Shown: positions 1-8,631, numbered from the stretch's first letter. The stretch is 64,000 nt of DNA from CAVZTA01 sp963778025 (GCA_963778025.1 CAVZTA010000003.1:372001-436000); one strand, 5' to 3'. The notes: generated by a model from the letters alone, not told the origin. Numbers and translations: made by a program.

Positions 1-773
1 GCGGCGGGGAGCGCGTGGACCTCGAACAGCATCGACCCGTGGAAGGGGCCGCACAGCTCGGCGCACTGGCCGCGGTAGACGCCCGGCTCCTCGACGGTGA
101 ACTCGAACTGGTTGAAGCGACCCGGCACGACGTCGCGCTTGAACAGGAAGCGCGGCACGTAGAAGGCATGGATGACGTCCGGCGAGACCAGCGTCATCTT
201 GATCTTCTCGCCCACGGGCACGACCATCCCGCCGCCCTCGCCGACCGGCAGGAACTGCGTGAACAGCTGCTCGTCGACGCCCGGGTTCGTCGACGCCGGG
301 TCGAGGTAGTCGAACTGCCACTGGAAGCGCGCGGCGACCGCGCGGATCTGGACGGGGACCTCCGCGGAGACGACGTCGACCTTGTTCAGGCTCTGCCACG
401 AGAAGAAGAACAGCACCGCGACGATGACCGTGGGGATGACGGTCCAGATGATCTCGACCAGGTTGTTGCCGTGCGTCTGGGGCGGCAGCTCGTCGTCGCC
501 CGGCTTCCGGCGATAGCGAAAGACCGTGAACACGATGACGATCTCGACGACGAGGAAGATCGCGACGGCGATGTAGAAGACGAGGTCGTAGAGATCCTTG
601 ATCTCGCGCGCCTGATCCGTGGCGGGGGGCGGCGGGAAGAAGCTCTGCCAGATGCTCGCGGGGGTCGCGCCGCGTGCGGCCAGGATCAGGATGATGACGA
701 CCACGCTCACGACGATCAGCGTGGCGGCGATGAGCGGGCCGCGCCCGGTCGACGACCGGGAAGGTGTGGACAT
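1..773 (-). CDS. coxB: Cytochrome c oxidase subunit II (3' end beyond window)
   Basis: Electron-entry subunit of a heme-copper oxidase in the cell membrane. It carries the binuclear CuA centre that takes electrons from cytochrome c. Reading down from ATG 773, the N-terminus has one hydrophobic segment (about residues 14-32), then a second and third membrane segment (about 63-85 and 108-125) before the extracytoplasmic cupredoxin fold. CuA ligands are visible: the His in DVIHAFYVP and the Cys-Glu-Cys-His-Met set in GQCAELCGPFHGSM. The frame is open to base 1, so at least 257 codons are present and the last residues are missing. It is divergent from ctaG, which fits an oxidase locus. An antisense open frame covers it on the other strand; the family match decides for this strand. 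Confidence 0.95.
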   Translation of the reverse strand, partial: MSTPSRSSTGRGPLIAATLIVVSVVVIILILAARGATPASIWQSFFPPPPATDQAREIKDLYDLVFYIAVAIFLVVEIVIVFTVFRYRRKPGDDELPPQTHGNNLVEIIWTVIPTVIVAVLFFFSWQSLNKVDVVSAEVPVQIRAVAARFQWQFDYLDPASTNPGVDEQLFTQFLPVGEGGGMVVPVGEKIKMTLVSPDVIHAFYVPRFLFKRDVVPGRFNQFEFTVEEPGVYRGQCAELCGPFHGSMLFEVHALPA

Positions 774-939
774 CGATCCCTCGGCTGGTCTCGCCCCGGA
801 CGCCCGACCGCGGGCCCCGGCGCGAAGTCGTCGATTCGTCTGGCCCGGACACGCGCCGACCTTCCGAGGCGGGGTCGCCGGACCGAGCCGATGATACCCG
901 AGCGCCTCTCCACAGGCTGTCGTCCGCCGACGTGCGACG

Positions 940-1983
940 ATGCGCCTGGTGAGTCCCTCGTTCCCGTCGCGGTCCCGTGTGCGCGCGCTCGTCGTGGGGG
1001 TGGCGCTGGCGGCGCTCGTCGGGCTCGCGGCACCGCTGTCCGCGCTTGCGCACGGCGGGCCGAACCTGCCGCCGCCGTCGCCGGGCACGTTCCTGTTCGA
1101 CTGGGGATTCGACCCGCTGGTCTGGCTGCCGGCGATCGCGCTGGCCGTCGCCTGGTGGCGCGCGGTCGCTCACGTGCGACGGCGCCACCCGCAGAATCCG
1201 GTCCCGGCGAAGCGGTCCTGGTTCTTCTACAGCGGCCTGTTCGCCCTGGTGGTCGCGCTGGACTCGGGGCTCGCCCAGTACGACACCACGCTGTTCTCGG
1301 TGCACATGGTCCAGCACCTGCTGCTCACGCTGATCGCGCCGCCACTGCTGGCCCTGGCCGCCCCCGTGACCCTGATCCTGCGGGTCGCGTCGCCCGAGGA
1401 CCGGCGGCGGTGGATCCTGCCGGTGCTGCACTCACGGGTGCTCCGGGCGGTGTCGTTCCCGCCGGTCGCGTGGCTGATCTTCGCGGGCGTGCTCTGGGCG
1501 AGCCACTTCTCGCCGTTGTTCGACATCGCGCTCGAGAACGAGTGGGTCCATCGGCTGGAGCACGGGCTGTACCTGGGCGCGGCGATGCTGTTCTGGTGGC
1601 CGGTGTGCGGCGTCGATCCCTCACCGTGGCGGATGAAGTGGCCCGCGCGACTGCTGTACGTCGGGCTGCAGATGCCACAGAACACGTTCCTGGCACTGGT
1701 GATCTACTCGGCGACGGCGCCGCTGTACGCGCATTACGCGACGCTGACCCTGCCGTGGCTGCCTTCTGCCCTGTCCGATCAGCAGACCGCGGGCGGGATC
1801 ATGTGGCTGGCGGGCGATCTGCTGTTCCTGCTGGCGATCCTGCTGGGCGTCGGGGCATGGATGCGCGCCGAGGAGGTGTCGACGGCGCGTGAGGATCGGC
1901 GACTGGACGCGGAGCGGGCGTCGATCCGGGAGCGCGAGCAGCTCCTGGCGGCACGACGATCGGCGGAGCGGGGGAGCGAGTAG
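940..1983 (+). CDS. ctaG: Cytochrome c oxidase assembly factor CtaG (caa3 type)
   Basis: Integral membrane protein of the caa3_CtaG family, needed to mature the copper-containing oxidase. The 347-residue product starts with an export-type hydrophobic stretch (about 14-38) ending in ALAHGG, followed by about six to seven membrane helices. Family-typical stretches include HMVQHLLLTLIAPPLLALAAP and DPSPWRMKWPARLLYVGLQMPQ shortened here to HMVQHLLL and MPQNTFLAL. The histidines in the HMVQH segment are candidate copper ligands. The C-terminus is a charged cytoplasmic helix. The start is the ATG at 940; no strong ribosome site precedes it. Its neighbour is divergent coxB, which supports a role in oxidase assembly. 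Confidence 0.9.
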   Translation: MRLVSPSFPSRSRVRALVVGVALAALVGLAAPLSALAHGGPNLPPPSPGTFLFDWGFDPLVWLPAIALAVAWWRAVAHVRRRHPQNPVPAKRSWFFYSGLFALVVALDSGLAQYDTTLFSVHMVQHLLLTLIAPPLLALAAPVTLILRVASPEDRRRWILPVLHSRVLRAVSFPPVAWLIFAGVLWASHFSPLFDIALENEWVHRLEHGLYLGAAMLFWWPVCGVDPSPWRMKWPARLLYVGLQMPQNTFLALVIYSATAPLYAHYATLTLPWLPSALSDQQTAGGIMWLAGDLLFLLAILLGVGAWMRAEEVSTAREDRRLDAERASIREREQLLAARRSAERGSE

Positions 1984-2049
1984 GCGCGCGCCTGCCCGGA
2001 TCCCTCGGCCGTCGGGTCCACAGCCCGCGGTGGCGCCGACCAGCGACCG

Positions 2050-3054
2050 CTAGGGGATGGGCGCCTCGAGGAAGCCCCGGTATCGCTCCGGATCGACGTT
2101 CCCGCCGGACACGATGGCCACGACCGGCCCGTCGACGCCGGCCACGCCCGCTTCGCGCGCACGCGACCGCAGCGCCGCGACGGACAAGGCCCCGGACGGC
2201 TCGACGACCAGGCGCGTTTCCTCGGCCACGATCCGTACCGCGGCGGCGATCTCGGCTTCGGCGACGGTGACGATGTCGTCGAGGAACGCCTGGAAGTGCG
2301 CGAACGGCCGCACGCCGATCGCCTGGGTCCGCGTCCCGTCGGCGATGGTCCGCCCGACATCCTCGGCCGCCCACCGGACGATGTGCCCGGCTCGGAGCGA
2401 CGCCTGCGCGTCGGCTGCCAGCTCGGATTCGACGCCGATGACGCGCGCTTCCGGCCGCAGCGCCTTGATGGCGGTCGCGATCCCGCTCGCGAGCCCACCG
2501 CCACCGATGGGCACGAGGACCGCTGCCAGATCCGGCAGGTCCTCGATCAGCTCCAGGCCGATGGTCCCCTGGCCCGCGATGATCCGATCGTCGTCGTAGG
2601 GCGGGATGATCGACAGGCCGCGCTCCAGGGCGATGCGCTCGGCGACCGCCTTGCGCTCCTCGCTGGCGGTGCCGACGACCACGATCTCCGCGCCATCAGC
2701 GGCGACCCGATCGCGCTTGATCGCGGGCGCATCGCTGGGCATGACCACCACGGCCGGCGCCCCGAGCAGTCGAGCCGCGCGCGCGACGCCCTGCGCGTGG
2801 TTCCCCGACGAGTACGTGATGACGCCGCGCGCACGTTCGGCATCGTCGAGCGAGGCGACCGCGACGTAGGCGCCGCGGATCTTGAAGGCGCCGATCGGCT
2901 GGAGGGACTCGGCCTTGAGGTAGTGCCGACGTTCGGGCGGCCCGAAGGCGAGCAGCGGCGTGTGCAGCGCGATACCGCGCAGCGTCCGGGCGGCGGCTCG
3001 GATCGCCTCGATGCCGACGAGGTCCGCGGCCGTCTCGACGGGCTTGGTGGTCAT
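2050..3054 (-). CDS. ilvA: Threonine dehydratase / threonine-serine ammonia-lyase (PLP fold type II)
   Basis: PLP enzyme that deaminates threonine to 2-oxobutyrate (or acts on serine). The 334-residue protein shows the PLP lysine in AFKIRGAY (K58), the substrate loop SSGNHAQG (83-90), the phosphate-binding glycine loop IGGGGLASG (about 183-191) and the C-terminal SGGN. There is no C-terminal ACT regulatory domain, so it is the short form, typical of catabolic threonine dehydratases or serine racemases rather than the isoleucine-feedback form. The ATG at 3054 overlaps the TGA of the upstream DksA-like gene (ATGA), so the two are translationally coupled. The same frame stays open upstream only because the upstream gene carries a frameshift. 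Confidence 0.9.
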   Translation of the reverse strand: MTTKPVETAADLVGIEAIRAAARTLRGIALHTPLLAFGPPERRHYLKAESLQPIGAFKIRGAYVAVASLDDAERARGVITYSSGNHAQGVARAARLLGAPAVVVMPSDAPAIKRDRVAADGAEIVVVGTASEERKAVAERIALERGLSIIPPYDDDRIIAGQGTIGLELIEDLPDLAAVLVPIGGGGLASGIATAIKALRPEARVIGVESELAADAQASLRAGHIVRWAAEDVGRTIADGTRTQAIGVRPFAHFQAFLDDIVTVAEAEIAAAVRIVAEETRLVVEPSGALSVAALRSRAREAGVAGVDGPVVAIVSGGNVDPERYRGFLEAPIP

Positions 3055-3399
3055 CGGCGCCGGCCGGCCAGGCGCTGGCATCCGATGCACAGGGCGGCCC
3101 ACGGGAGCGCATCCAGTCGCTCGGGCGGGATGCGCTTGGCCGCACGACGTGCACTGGCCGTACAGGCCTGCGTCCAGGCGCGCGAGTGCGGCCTCGACCG
3201 CCTCGAGGTGCTGCTCCTCCTTCTCGCGCAGCGCGAGGTCCCGTTGCTGCTCGAACACCTGGCTCGCGGCGGCCGCCTGGGAGCCGTAGGTCATCGGCCC
3301 CGGCGCGACGATCCGGTCGTTGGCGATCGCCTCGCGCGTGCGCGCGCGTTCCGCGAGCAGGCGTTCGCGGCTGGCGTCGAGGTCGAGGGTCCAGCTCAT
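3051..3399 (-). pseudogene. DksA/TraR-type C4 zinc-finger protein, frameshifted
   Basis: Small DksA/TraR-family protein, usually an RNA-polymerase-binding regulator of the stringent response or a related zinc-finger regulator. From ATG 3399 the frame reads an N-terminal coiled-coil part (RERLLAERARTREAI and LREKEEQHLEAVEAALARL) into GQCTSCG, then loses the family signature. Removing one base near 3137-3143 restores KRIPPERLDALPWAALC and IGCQ, which completes the CxxC-x17-CxxC finger and gives a 115-residue product ending in GRRR with a TGA that overlaps the ilvA start. The span of 349 nt is 348 plus 1, consistent with one extra base. It may be a sequence error rather than a dead gene. Coupling to ilvA suggests co-expression. 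Confidence 0.8.
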
Positions 3400-3763
3400 G
3401 GTGGCTCGTGATGCTACGCCGCGCCCGCGCCGCGAGACCGCGCCGCCCGCAGATAAGTCGCAGCTAAGTGCGGCATGCGAGGATGGCCGTCCGCGGTCCG
3501 GGCCGGGCACGCCACCAGGGAGGCCGCCGCGGACAGTGCTGCCGTGCCGGGATGCGGTGGCGGGAGGACCGCATGGTCGCTCGCCTCACGCGTGCCCTGA
3601 AGCACGCCTCGTTCCAGGTCTTGTTGGCCGTGCCGCTGCTCATCGCGGTCGCGCAGGGCGCCCGGTGGCGGCCATGATCGCGGCGCATCCGGGGTCGCGT
3701 CGCCCGGGACGGCGCTGGCCGCGGATCGCAGACCCGGCGAGGCCCGGTCGCCGCTGGTGATGG
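3400..3763. other. Intergenic region between the dksA-ilvA unit and the ABC transporter
   Basis: This 364-base stretch separates the 5' end of the DksA-like gene from the 3' end of the ABC permease. It holds a near-direct repeat, GCAGATAAGTC and GCAGCTAAGTG (about 3450-3473), and one short open frame with a good ribosome site (3573-3677, listed separately). On the minus strand a TAGCAT hexamer lies 11 nt before the DksA-like ATG and may be its -10 box. I see no RNA gene and no convincing terminator hairpin. Confidence 0.4.
3573..3677 (+). CDS. Possible small membrane peptide (34 aa)
   Basis: A 35-codon frame beginning at ATG 3573. GGGAGGA lies five bases upstream, a better Shine-Dalgarno match than most genes here have. 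The predicted peptide has a basic amphipathic start (MVARLTRALKHASF), a hydrophobic centre (QVLLAVPLLIAVAQG) and a basic tail (ARWRP), which resembles a single-pass small membrane peptide. I recognise no family. It sits alone in a 364-base gap. It could be a chance frame; the ribosome site and composition are the only support. Confidence 0.3.
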   Translation: MVARLTRALKHASFQVLLAVPLLIAVAQGARWRP

Positions 3764-4561
3764 TCAGCGGGTGATGGTGCCCGCCTCGCTGCTGAGCCGC
3801 TGGGCGATGTACACCGGGATCACGGACAGCAGGATCGCGAACATGCCGGCCACGTTCACGATCGGCAGCTGGTTCGGGATGCGGAAGTTCTGGTAGATCC
3901 AGATGGGCAGCGTCTGCACGCCACCCGCCGTGAAGATCGTGACGATGATCTCGTCGAACGACAGGGCGAACGCCAGGAGCCCCCCGGCGATGAGCGCCGT
4001 GCGGACCGCCGGCAGCGTCACCCGGCGGGCCGTCGTCCAACTGTCCGCGCCCAGGTCACTGGAGGCTTCCTCCTGCGTCCGCGCGGTCCGTCGGAGACGG
4101 GCGACGACATTGTTGTAGACGAGCACGACGCAGAACGTGGCGTGCCCGATGACGATCGTGAACATGCCCAGCGGGATGCCCAGCGTCCCGAAGGTGGTGC
4201 TGAGCGCCATCCCGGTGACGATGCCCGGCAGGGCGATCGGAAAGACCACCAGGAAGGAGACGGTGTCGCGTCCGAAGAAGGCGTAGCGCGCCACGGCCAG
4301 CGCGGCCAGCGAACCCAGCACCAGCGCGATGATCGTGGCGCCGGTCGCCGCCGCGAGCGACGTGAGGAACGCCTGGCGGAGTCCGCTGTTGTCGATCGCG
4401 CGGCCGACCCACTCGAGCGTGAATCCGGTCGGCGGCCACGATGCGAGCCGGTTCGGGTTGAACGCGTAGATCACGATCAGGGCGATCGGCAGGTAGATGA
4501 AGAACAGCGTGAGCGCCGTCGCGATGCGCAGGGCGAGGCGTGTCCCGCGGCCGATGCTCAC
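3764..4561 (-). CDS. potC: ABC transporter permease, polyamine (PotC) type
   Basis: Second membrane-spanning subunit of an importer of the spermidine/putrescine class. The 265-residue product has about six membrane helices, starting RIATALTLFFIYLPIALIVIYAF. The cytoplasmic EAA loop that docks on the ATPase reads EEASSDLGADSWTTARRVTL. The start is GTG 4561, which overlaps the TGA of the upstream permease (GTGA), so the two permeases are coupled. It is the last gene of a unit ordered ATPase, binding lipoprotein, permease, permease. The substrate cannot be told from sequence alone; polyamine is the family default. Confidence 0.88.
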   Translation of the reverse strand: MSIGRGTRLALRIATALTLFFIYLPIALIVIYAFNPNRLASWPPTGFTLEWVGRAIDNSGLRQAFLTSLAAATGATIIALVLGSLAALAVARYAFFGRDTVSFLVVFPIALPGIVTGMALSTTFGTLGIPLGMFTIVIGHATFCVVLVYNNVVARLRRTARTQEEASSDLGADSWTTARRVTLPAVRTALIAGGLLAFALSFDEIIVTIFTAGGVQTLPIWIYQNFRIPNQLPIVNVAGMFAILLSVIPVYIAQRLSSEAGTITR

Positions 4562-5472
4562 AGGGCCTCGAAGGCGCCCAGGCGCCGGGCGATGACGAGG
4601 TACACGAGCATGATCGCGAGGGGCACCATCGAGTACGCCGCCGCGAACGGAAGGTTCCCCGCCGGGCCCACCTGGACGAGGATGACGTTGCCGATGAACT
4701 GGGTCGAGGAGACGAGGCTGGGCACGATGTAGTCGCCCAGCGTCAGCGAGAACGTGAAGATCGAGCCCGCCACGACCGCCGGGAAGACGAGCGGCAGGAC
4801 GACCCGCCGGAAGGTCAGGCCGCTGCGCGCGCCGAGGTCCGCGGAGGCCTCCAGGAGCGAGTCGGGGATGCGCTCGAGGCCCGCGTAGATGGGCAGGATC
4901 ATGTACGGCAGCCAGAGGTAGACGAACACGAGGAACACGGCGAGGTCGCCTGGTCCTGGGAACTTCAAGCCGATCGGGCCGATGGCCCAGTTCAGCACGC
5001 CGTCCTCGGCGATGATCAGCCGCCACGCATAGACCTTCACGAGGTAGCTCGCCCAGAGGGGCATGACCACCGCGACGACCAGCAGCCCACGCCGGCGGGG
5101 CGATGCGACGCGGGCCATGTAGAACGCGATCGGGAAGGCGATGACGGCGCAGGTGACGGTGACGGCCGCCGCCGTCGCGATCGTGCGGATGGTGATGACG
5201 CGGTAGACCTCGGTCGTGAAGAGGTCGACGAAGTTCTGGAGCGTGAACTCGTGGATGATCTGGCCCGTGAAGGCGTCACGGCTCCAGAACGCGTTCACGA
5301 ACAGGATGAGCAGCGACCCGAGGTAGGCAAGCCCCAGCCAGCCCAGGGGACCGGCCAGGAGCAGCCCCAGGCGAAGCCGCGGTCGGCGGTGCAGGGCGCC
5401 CGCGATCCGCCGCGCCGTCGACGGCGGGACTGCGGGGACGGCCGGCACGGCGGGGACGGTCTCGGGGGTCAC
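4558..5472 (-). CDS. potB: ABC transporter permease, polyamine (PotB) type
   Basis: First membrane-spanning subunit of the importer. The 304-residue product opens with a Pro/Val-rich cytoplasmic tail (four PAVPAVP-like units), then about six membrane segments. The EAA loop is LEASADLGARSGLTFRRVVL. The GTG/ATG choice gives MTPETVPAV at 5472. It overlaps the downstream permease by 4 nt. Upstream, 74 bases separate it from the binding-protein gene, and that gap contains a strong hairpin (5486-5517) which may reduce permease expression relative to the binding protein. Confidence 0.88.
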   Translation of the reverse strand: MTPETVPAVPAVPAVPPSTARRIAGALHRRPRLRLGLLLAGPLGWLGLAYLGSLLILFVNAFWSRDAFTGQIIHEFTLQNFVDLFTTEVYRVITIRTIATAAAVTVTCAVIAFPIAFYMARVASPRRRGLLVVAVVMPLWASYLVKVYAWRLIIAEDGVLNWAIGPIGLKFPGPGDLAVFLVFVYLWLPYMILPIYAGLERIPDSLLEASADLGARSGLTFRRVVLPLVFPAVVAGSIFTFSLTLGDYIVPSLVSSTQFIGNVILVQVGPAGNLPFAAAYSMVPLAIMLVYLVIARRLGAFEAL

Positions 5473-5485
5473 GGACGGAGCACAG

Positions 5486-5517
5486 CGGCCGGGACGACCA
5501 GGCGATCGTCCCGGCCG
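5486..5517 (-). terminator. Hairpin between binding-protein and permease genes
   Basis: A perfect 12-bp stem (arm GGCCGGGACGA plus one more pair, 5486-5497) with an 8-nt loop, pairing to 5506-5517. It lies 29 nt past the stop of the binding-protein gene and 13 nt before the permease start. No T tract follows. It could be a partial terminator or an mRNA-stabilising processing hairpin, a common way to make excess binding protein. Confidence 0.6.
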
Positions 5518-5546
5518 GTCTCGATCACGCGATCAGCGGGCTTGGA

Positions 5547-6719
5547 TCAGCCCTTGATCTCGGTCCAGGCCTTGATCCAGTCGTCGAAGCCCTTGCACTT
5601 GACGTCTGTCCGGCCGTCGAGGCACGTCGACTCCGGCGTGGACCAGTACCAGACCTTGCTCCAGTACGCCTCGTCGGTGGCGTGGTAGAGGTCGCAATGA
5701 CCCGCGACCGTCGAGAGCGCGCACGCCTTCGAGTTCGCCGGTGCCTCGCCGAAGTACTCCGCGACCTGGATGTTGATCTCGGGCGAGGTGATGTGCTGCA
5801 GCCACAGGTAGGCGCAGTTCACGTGCTTCGTCTTGGAGTTGATCATCCAGGTGTCGGACCAGCCGGTGGAGCCGGTCGCGGGAGCCAGCGCCTTCACCGG
5901 GACGGGCGGCTTCTCGGCCTCCATCAGCGATTGCTGGAGCTGCCAGCTGGTGCCGATGGTCGCGTTGCCGTTCCGGAACGAGTCCATCTGCTTGAGGTAG
6001 TCCGTCCAGTACTCCTTGATCAAGGGGCGCTGCACCTTGAGCAGGTCGACGGCGGCCTGGAACTGCTTGTCGTCGAGCGCGTAGGGGTTCTTGATCCCGA
6101 GCTCGGGCTTGGTCGTCATCAGGACGACGGCGGCGTCCGCGATGTAGATCGGCGCGTCGTACACCGAGACGTTGCCGGCGCCCGGTCCGTTGGGGTCGAA
6201 CAGCGCCGCCCAGCTCGTGGGCTCGGTGGTGATCTTGTCGGTCCGGTACATCAGGAGATTGGGGCCCCGGCCGTGCGGGATGCCGTAGTGGACGCCGTCC
6301 ACCGTGTTCCACGCCTTGTCCTTGAGTGCCGGGATGATGTCCGGGTAGGTGTTCAGCAGATCCACGTTGACGGGCTGGACGAACCCGCCACGGATGAGGC
6401 GCCGGCTTGCGTCGCCGGACGCCGAGATGACGTCGTATTGCTCGGGGTTGCCGGTGAACAGCTGGAACGCCTCGTCGGACGTGCCGAACACCTGGACGGT
6501 CGTCTTGCAGCCGGTCGCGTCCTCGAAGGGCTTCACCCAGTCGTACGCGGGGTCGGTGGAGCCGTTCTCGGCGTAGCCCGGCCACGCCAGCACCGAGAGG
6601 GCGCCTTCCCCGGCGCCGATGGACGCGAGCGGCGTCGGTCCGCTCGAGGCGCCGGGTCCGCCGCACGCCGCCACGGCCATCACGGCCGAGCCGGCAAGGG
6701 CAAGGATCCGTCGGTTCAT
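5547..6719 (-). CDS. potD: Extracellular substrate-binding lipoprotein, spermidine/putrescine (PotD) family
   Basis: Solute receptor of the ABC importer, anchored outside the membrane. The 390-residue precursor has a short basic start (MNRR), a hydrophobic core and the lipobox VAAC with Cys at about residue 19, followed by a Gly/Ser/Pro linker. The mature part has the type II binding-protein pattern (LSVLAWPGYAE near the start, VHYGIPHGRGPNLLMYRTDK further on). ATG 6719 overlaps the stop of the ATPase gene (ATGA). Several cysteines in the C-terminal third may form disulfides. Confidence 0.88.
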   Translation of the reverse strand: MNRRILALAGSAVMAVAACGGPGASSGPTPLASIGAGEGALSVLAWPGYAENGSTDPAYDWVKPFEDATGCKTTVQVFGTSDEAFQLFTGNPEQYDVISASGDASRRLIRGGFVQPVNVDLLNTYPDIIPALKDKAWNTVDGVHYGIPHGRGPNLLMYRTDKITTEPTSWAALFDPNGPGAGNVSVYDAPIYIADAAVVLMTTKPELGIKNPYALDDKQFQAAVDLLKVQRPLIKEYWTDYLKQMDSFRNGNATIGTSWQLQQSLMEAEKPPVPVKALAPATGSTGWSDTWMINSKTKHVNCAYLWLQHITSPEINIQVAEYFGEAPANSKACALSTVAGHCDLYHATDEAYWSKVWYWSTPESTCLDGRTDVKCKGFDDWIKAWTEIKG

Positions 6720-7846
6720 GCCAGTCCCTCCTCCACACGTGCCCCGCCGTCTGCCACGGCCAGGGCATGTTGCCGATCCCAGATGAGCCGGACCGTCCGA
6801 CCCTGGGCTGCGAGCGCCTCGGTGCTCGAGGTGCTCAGGTTCTGCTGGGTGACGGTGAGCTCGGCGCCCGCGTCGAGCGCCACGTGATAGCGGGTATCCG
6901 GACCGACGTACACGACATCGCGCACGCGTCCGTCGGCCGCGACCTCCGACGGCCCGGGCGGTTCCTCGGGTCGTGTGAGCCGGATCTTCTCGGGCCGGAT
7001 CGTGAACGTGCCGTCCTTGCCCAGGATGGCCCGGGCCGCCGCCCCGGAGAGCAGGTTGGACGTCCCGACGAACCCGGCCACGAACCGCGTCGCCGGCCGC
7101 TCGTAGACGTCCGCGGGGGCGCCCAGCTGCTCGATCCGGCCGGCGTTGAACACCGCCAGCCGGTCGCTCATCGTGAGCGCCTCCTCCTGGTCGTGGGTGA
7201 CGTAGATGAACGTGATGCCGACGTCCTGCTGGATCCGCTTGAGCTCGATCTGCATCTCCTCGCGGAGCTTCAGGTCGAGGGCGCCGAGCGGCTCGTCGAG
7301 CAGCAGGACCCGCGGCCGATTCACGAGCGCGCGCGCAAGCGCGACCCGCTGCCGCTGGCCGCCGGACAGCTGCCCGGGCTTGCGCTTCTGGTAGCCCAGC
7401 AGGCGGACCATCTCGAGCGCCTCGTCGACGCGCCGGGCACGCTCGGCCTTCGCGACCTTGCGCACCATCAGGCCGTAGCCGACGTTGTCGCCCACGTTCA
7501 GGTGCGGGAACAGCGCGTAATCCTGGAAGACGGTGTTGACGTCGCGCTCGAAGGGGGCCAGCCGCGTGACATCCTGGCCGTGGAGGAGCACGCGTCCCTC
7601 GGTCGGTAGGTCGAAGCCCGCGATCATCCGCAACGTCGTCGTCTTGCCCGACCCGGACGGCCCGAGCATCGAGAAGAACTCGCCGTCGCGCACGTCGAGA
7701 TCGAGGCCGGCCACCGCGGTCACGTCGCCCCAGCGCTTCACGACGCCCTCGAGGCGGACCGCCGGGACGTCGACCGCAGGACGCGCCGCGGATGGGCCGG
7801 TCGCGGTCCCGGCCGTGACACCCGGGTCGGTGAGCGTCGACGCCAA
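6716..7846 (-). CDS. potA: ABC transporter ATP-binding subunit, polyamine (PotA) type
   Basis: Cytoplasmic ATPase that powers the importer. The 376-residue product has Walker A GPSGSGKTT (62-70), Q-loop VFQDYALFPH, signature LSGGQ (160-164), Walker B VLLLDEP (180-186) and the switch His in VTHDQEEAL. After about residue 270 comes a TOBE-type regulatory domain. The only plausible start is TTG 7846 (MASTLTDPG); no later start precedes the nucleotide fold cleanly. It is the first gene of the four-gene unit, with the binding protein overlapping its end by 4 nt. It is divergent from the cupredoxin lipoprotein gene. Confidence 0.93.
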   Translation of the reverse strand: MASTLTDPGVTAGTATGPSAARPAVDVPAVRLEGVVKRWGDVTAVAGLDLDVRDGEFFSMLGPSGSGKTTTLRMIAGFDLPTEGRVLLHGQDVTRLAPFERDVNTVFQDYALFPHLNVGDNVGYGLMVRKVAKAERARRVDEALEMVRLLGYQKRKPGQLSGGQRQRVALARALVNRPRVLLLDEPLGALDLKLREEMQIELKRIQQDVGITFIYVTHDQEEALTMSDRLAVFNAGRIEQLGAPADVYERPATRFVAGFVGTSNLLSGAAARAILGKDGTFTIRPEKIRLTRPEEPPGPSEVAADGRVRDVVYVGPDTRYHVALDAGAELTVTQQNLSTSSTEALAAQGRTVRLIWDRQHALAVADGGARVEEGLA

Positions 7847-8037
7847 GCGTGCCTCTCGGTGAGCGGGCCGGCTGACGGGTACGCGCGACCCAGGGAGGTG
7901 ACGGGTGGTGGACGGTGGACGGCTTCGCAGTGCGCTCCGGCCAGCCGTCCGCGAGCGGATGCGGGCGACGCTACGTTGGCCCGCTCCGCGGTGTCAAGGC
8001 GCGCGGCGATGCGCCCGATGGGCGGGACAGCCGTGGG

Positions 8038-8043
8038 TACAGT
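8038..8043 (+). promoter_or_regulatory. Putative -10 box TACAGT of the cupredoxin lipoprotein gene
   Basis: TACAGT ends 9 nt before the ATG at 8053 and fits the TANNNT form seen upstream of other genes in this window. The short distance implies a very short or absent leader. Confidence 0.4.
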
Positions 8044-8052
8044 CTCGCCCGC

Positions 8053-8631
8053 ATGCCTCGTTCCCACCCGCACCCATCGCTCGTGGCCCGCGCCGCCCTC
8101 GCCGCCCTCGCCGCGCTCGCGCTCGTCGCGTGCGAGGAGGGAGCGGTGCCGGCGACGCCGCCCATCGTGCCCGGCGCCAGCGCGGCCCCGCGCGAGGTCA
8201 ACATCGTCGCCCGCGACTACCAGTTCTCCCCGCCGACCGTCGACCTCGTCCCGGGGGAGACCGTGCTCCTGCACGTCGTCAACGGCGGCCTGGAGGTCCA
8301 CGAGGCGGTCATCGGCGACCAGGCGACCCAGGATGCCTGGGAGGTCGCGGAGGCGGCCGTCGCGGAGCACCCGCCGGGGCCGACGCCGATCGTATCGGTC
8401 CCGCCCGAGGTCGCCGGCCTGCGCGTCGTGGTGCCGTCCGGCGGCCGCGTCGACGTCGTCTGGACGGTGCCGCCGGCGATCGCGAGCGCACCGTGGCTCG
8501 TCGGTTGCCACATCCCGGGTCACTACGCGAAGGGGATGGTCGTCCCCGTGCGGGTCGCGGATGGATCCGCGGCGCCCTCTCCGTCGGCCTCTGCGAGCGC
8601 CGGATCCGTCGTGGCCAAAAGGCAGCGGTGA
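8053..8631 (+). CDS. Lipoprotein with type-1 copper (cupredoxin) domain
   Basis: Exported blue-copper-type protein, likely an electron carrier or copper chaperone on the outer face of the membrane. The 192-residue precursor has a signal with Ala/Leu core and lipobox LVAC (Cys27). The cupredoxin fold follows: REVNIVARDYQFSPP, then His83 in EVHEAVIGD and the C-terminal ligand loop GCHIPGHYAKGM (Cys152, His157, Met162). These are the four expected type-1 ligands. A Ser/Ala-rich tail ends in KRQR. ATG 8053 places the signal at the N-terminus. It probably relates to the oxidase genes and copper handling elsewhere in the window. Confidence 0.85.
   Translation: MPRSHPHPSLVARAALAALAALALVACEEGAVPATPPIVPGASAAPREVNIVARDYQFSPPTVDLVPGETVLLHVVNGGLEVHEAVIGDQATQDAWEVAEAAVAEHPPGPTPIVSVPPEVAGLRVVVPSGGRVDVVWTVPPAIASAPWLVGCHIPGHYAKGMVVPVRVADGSAAPSPSASASAGSVVAKRQR

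Noticed and set aside
15..1892. A 625-codon plus-strand frame across the left end
   Set aside because: It is antisense to a clear cytochrome oxidase subunit II gene and overlaps ctaG in another frame; its product is low-complexity Arg/Asp/Gly-rich as expected for a shadow frame in GC-rich DNA.
2050..3510. A single DksA-threonine dehydratase fusion protein
   Set aside because: The zinc finger is only complete in the shifted frame, whose stop overlaps a proper ilvA start. The fused frame loses half the finger.
4540..5688. Long plus-strand frame opposite the ABC permeases
   Set aside because: Product is Asp/Glu/Arg-rich low complexity, antisense to genes with clear membrane helices and EAA loops.
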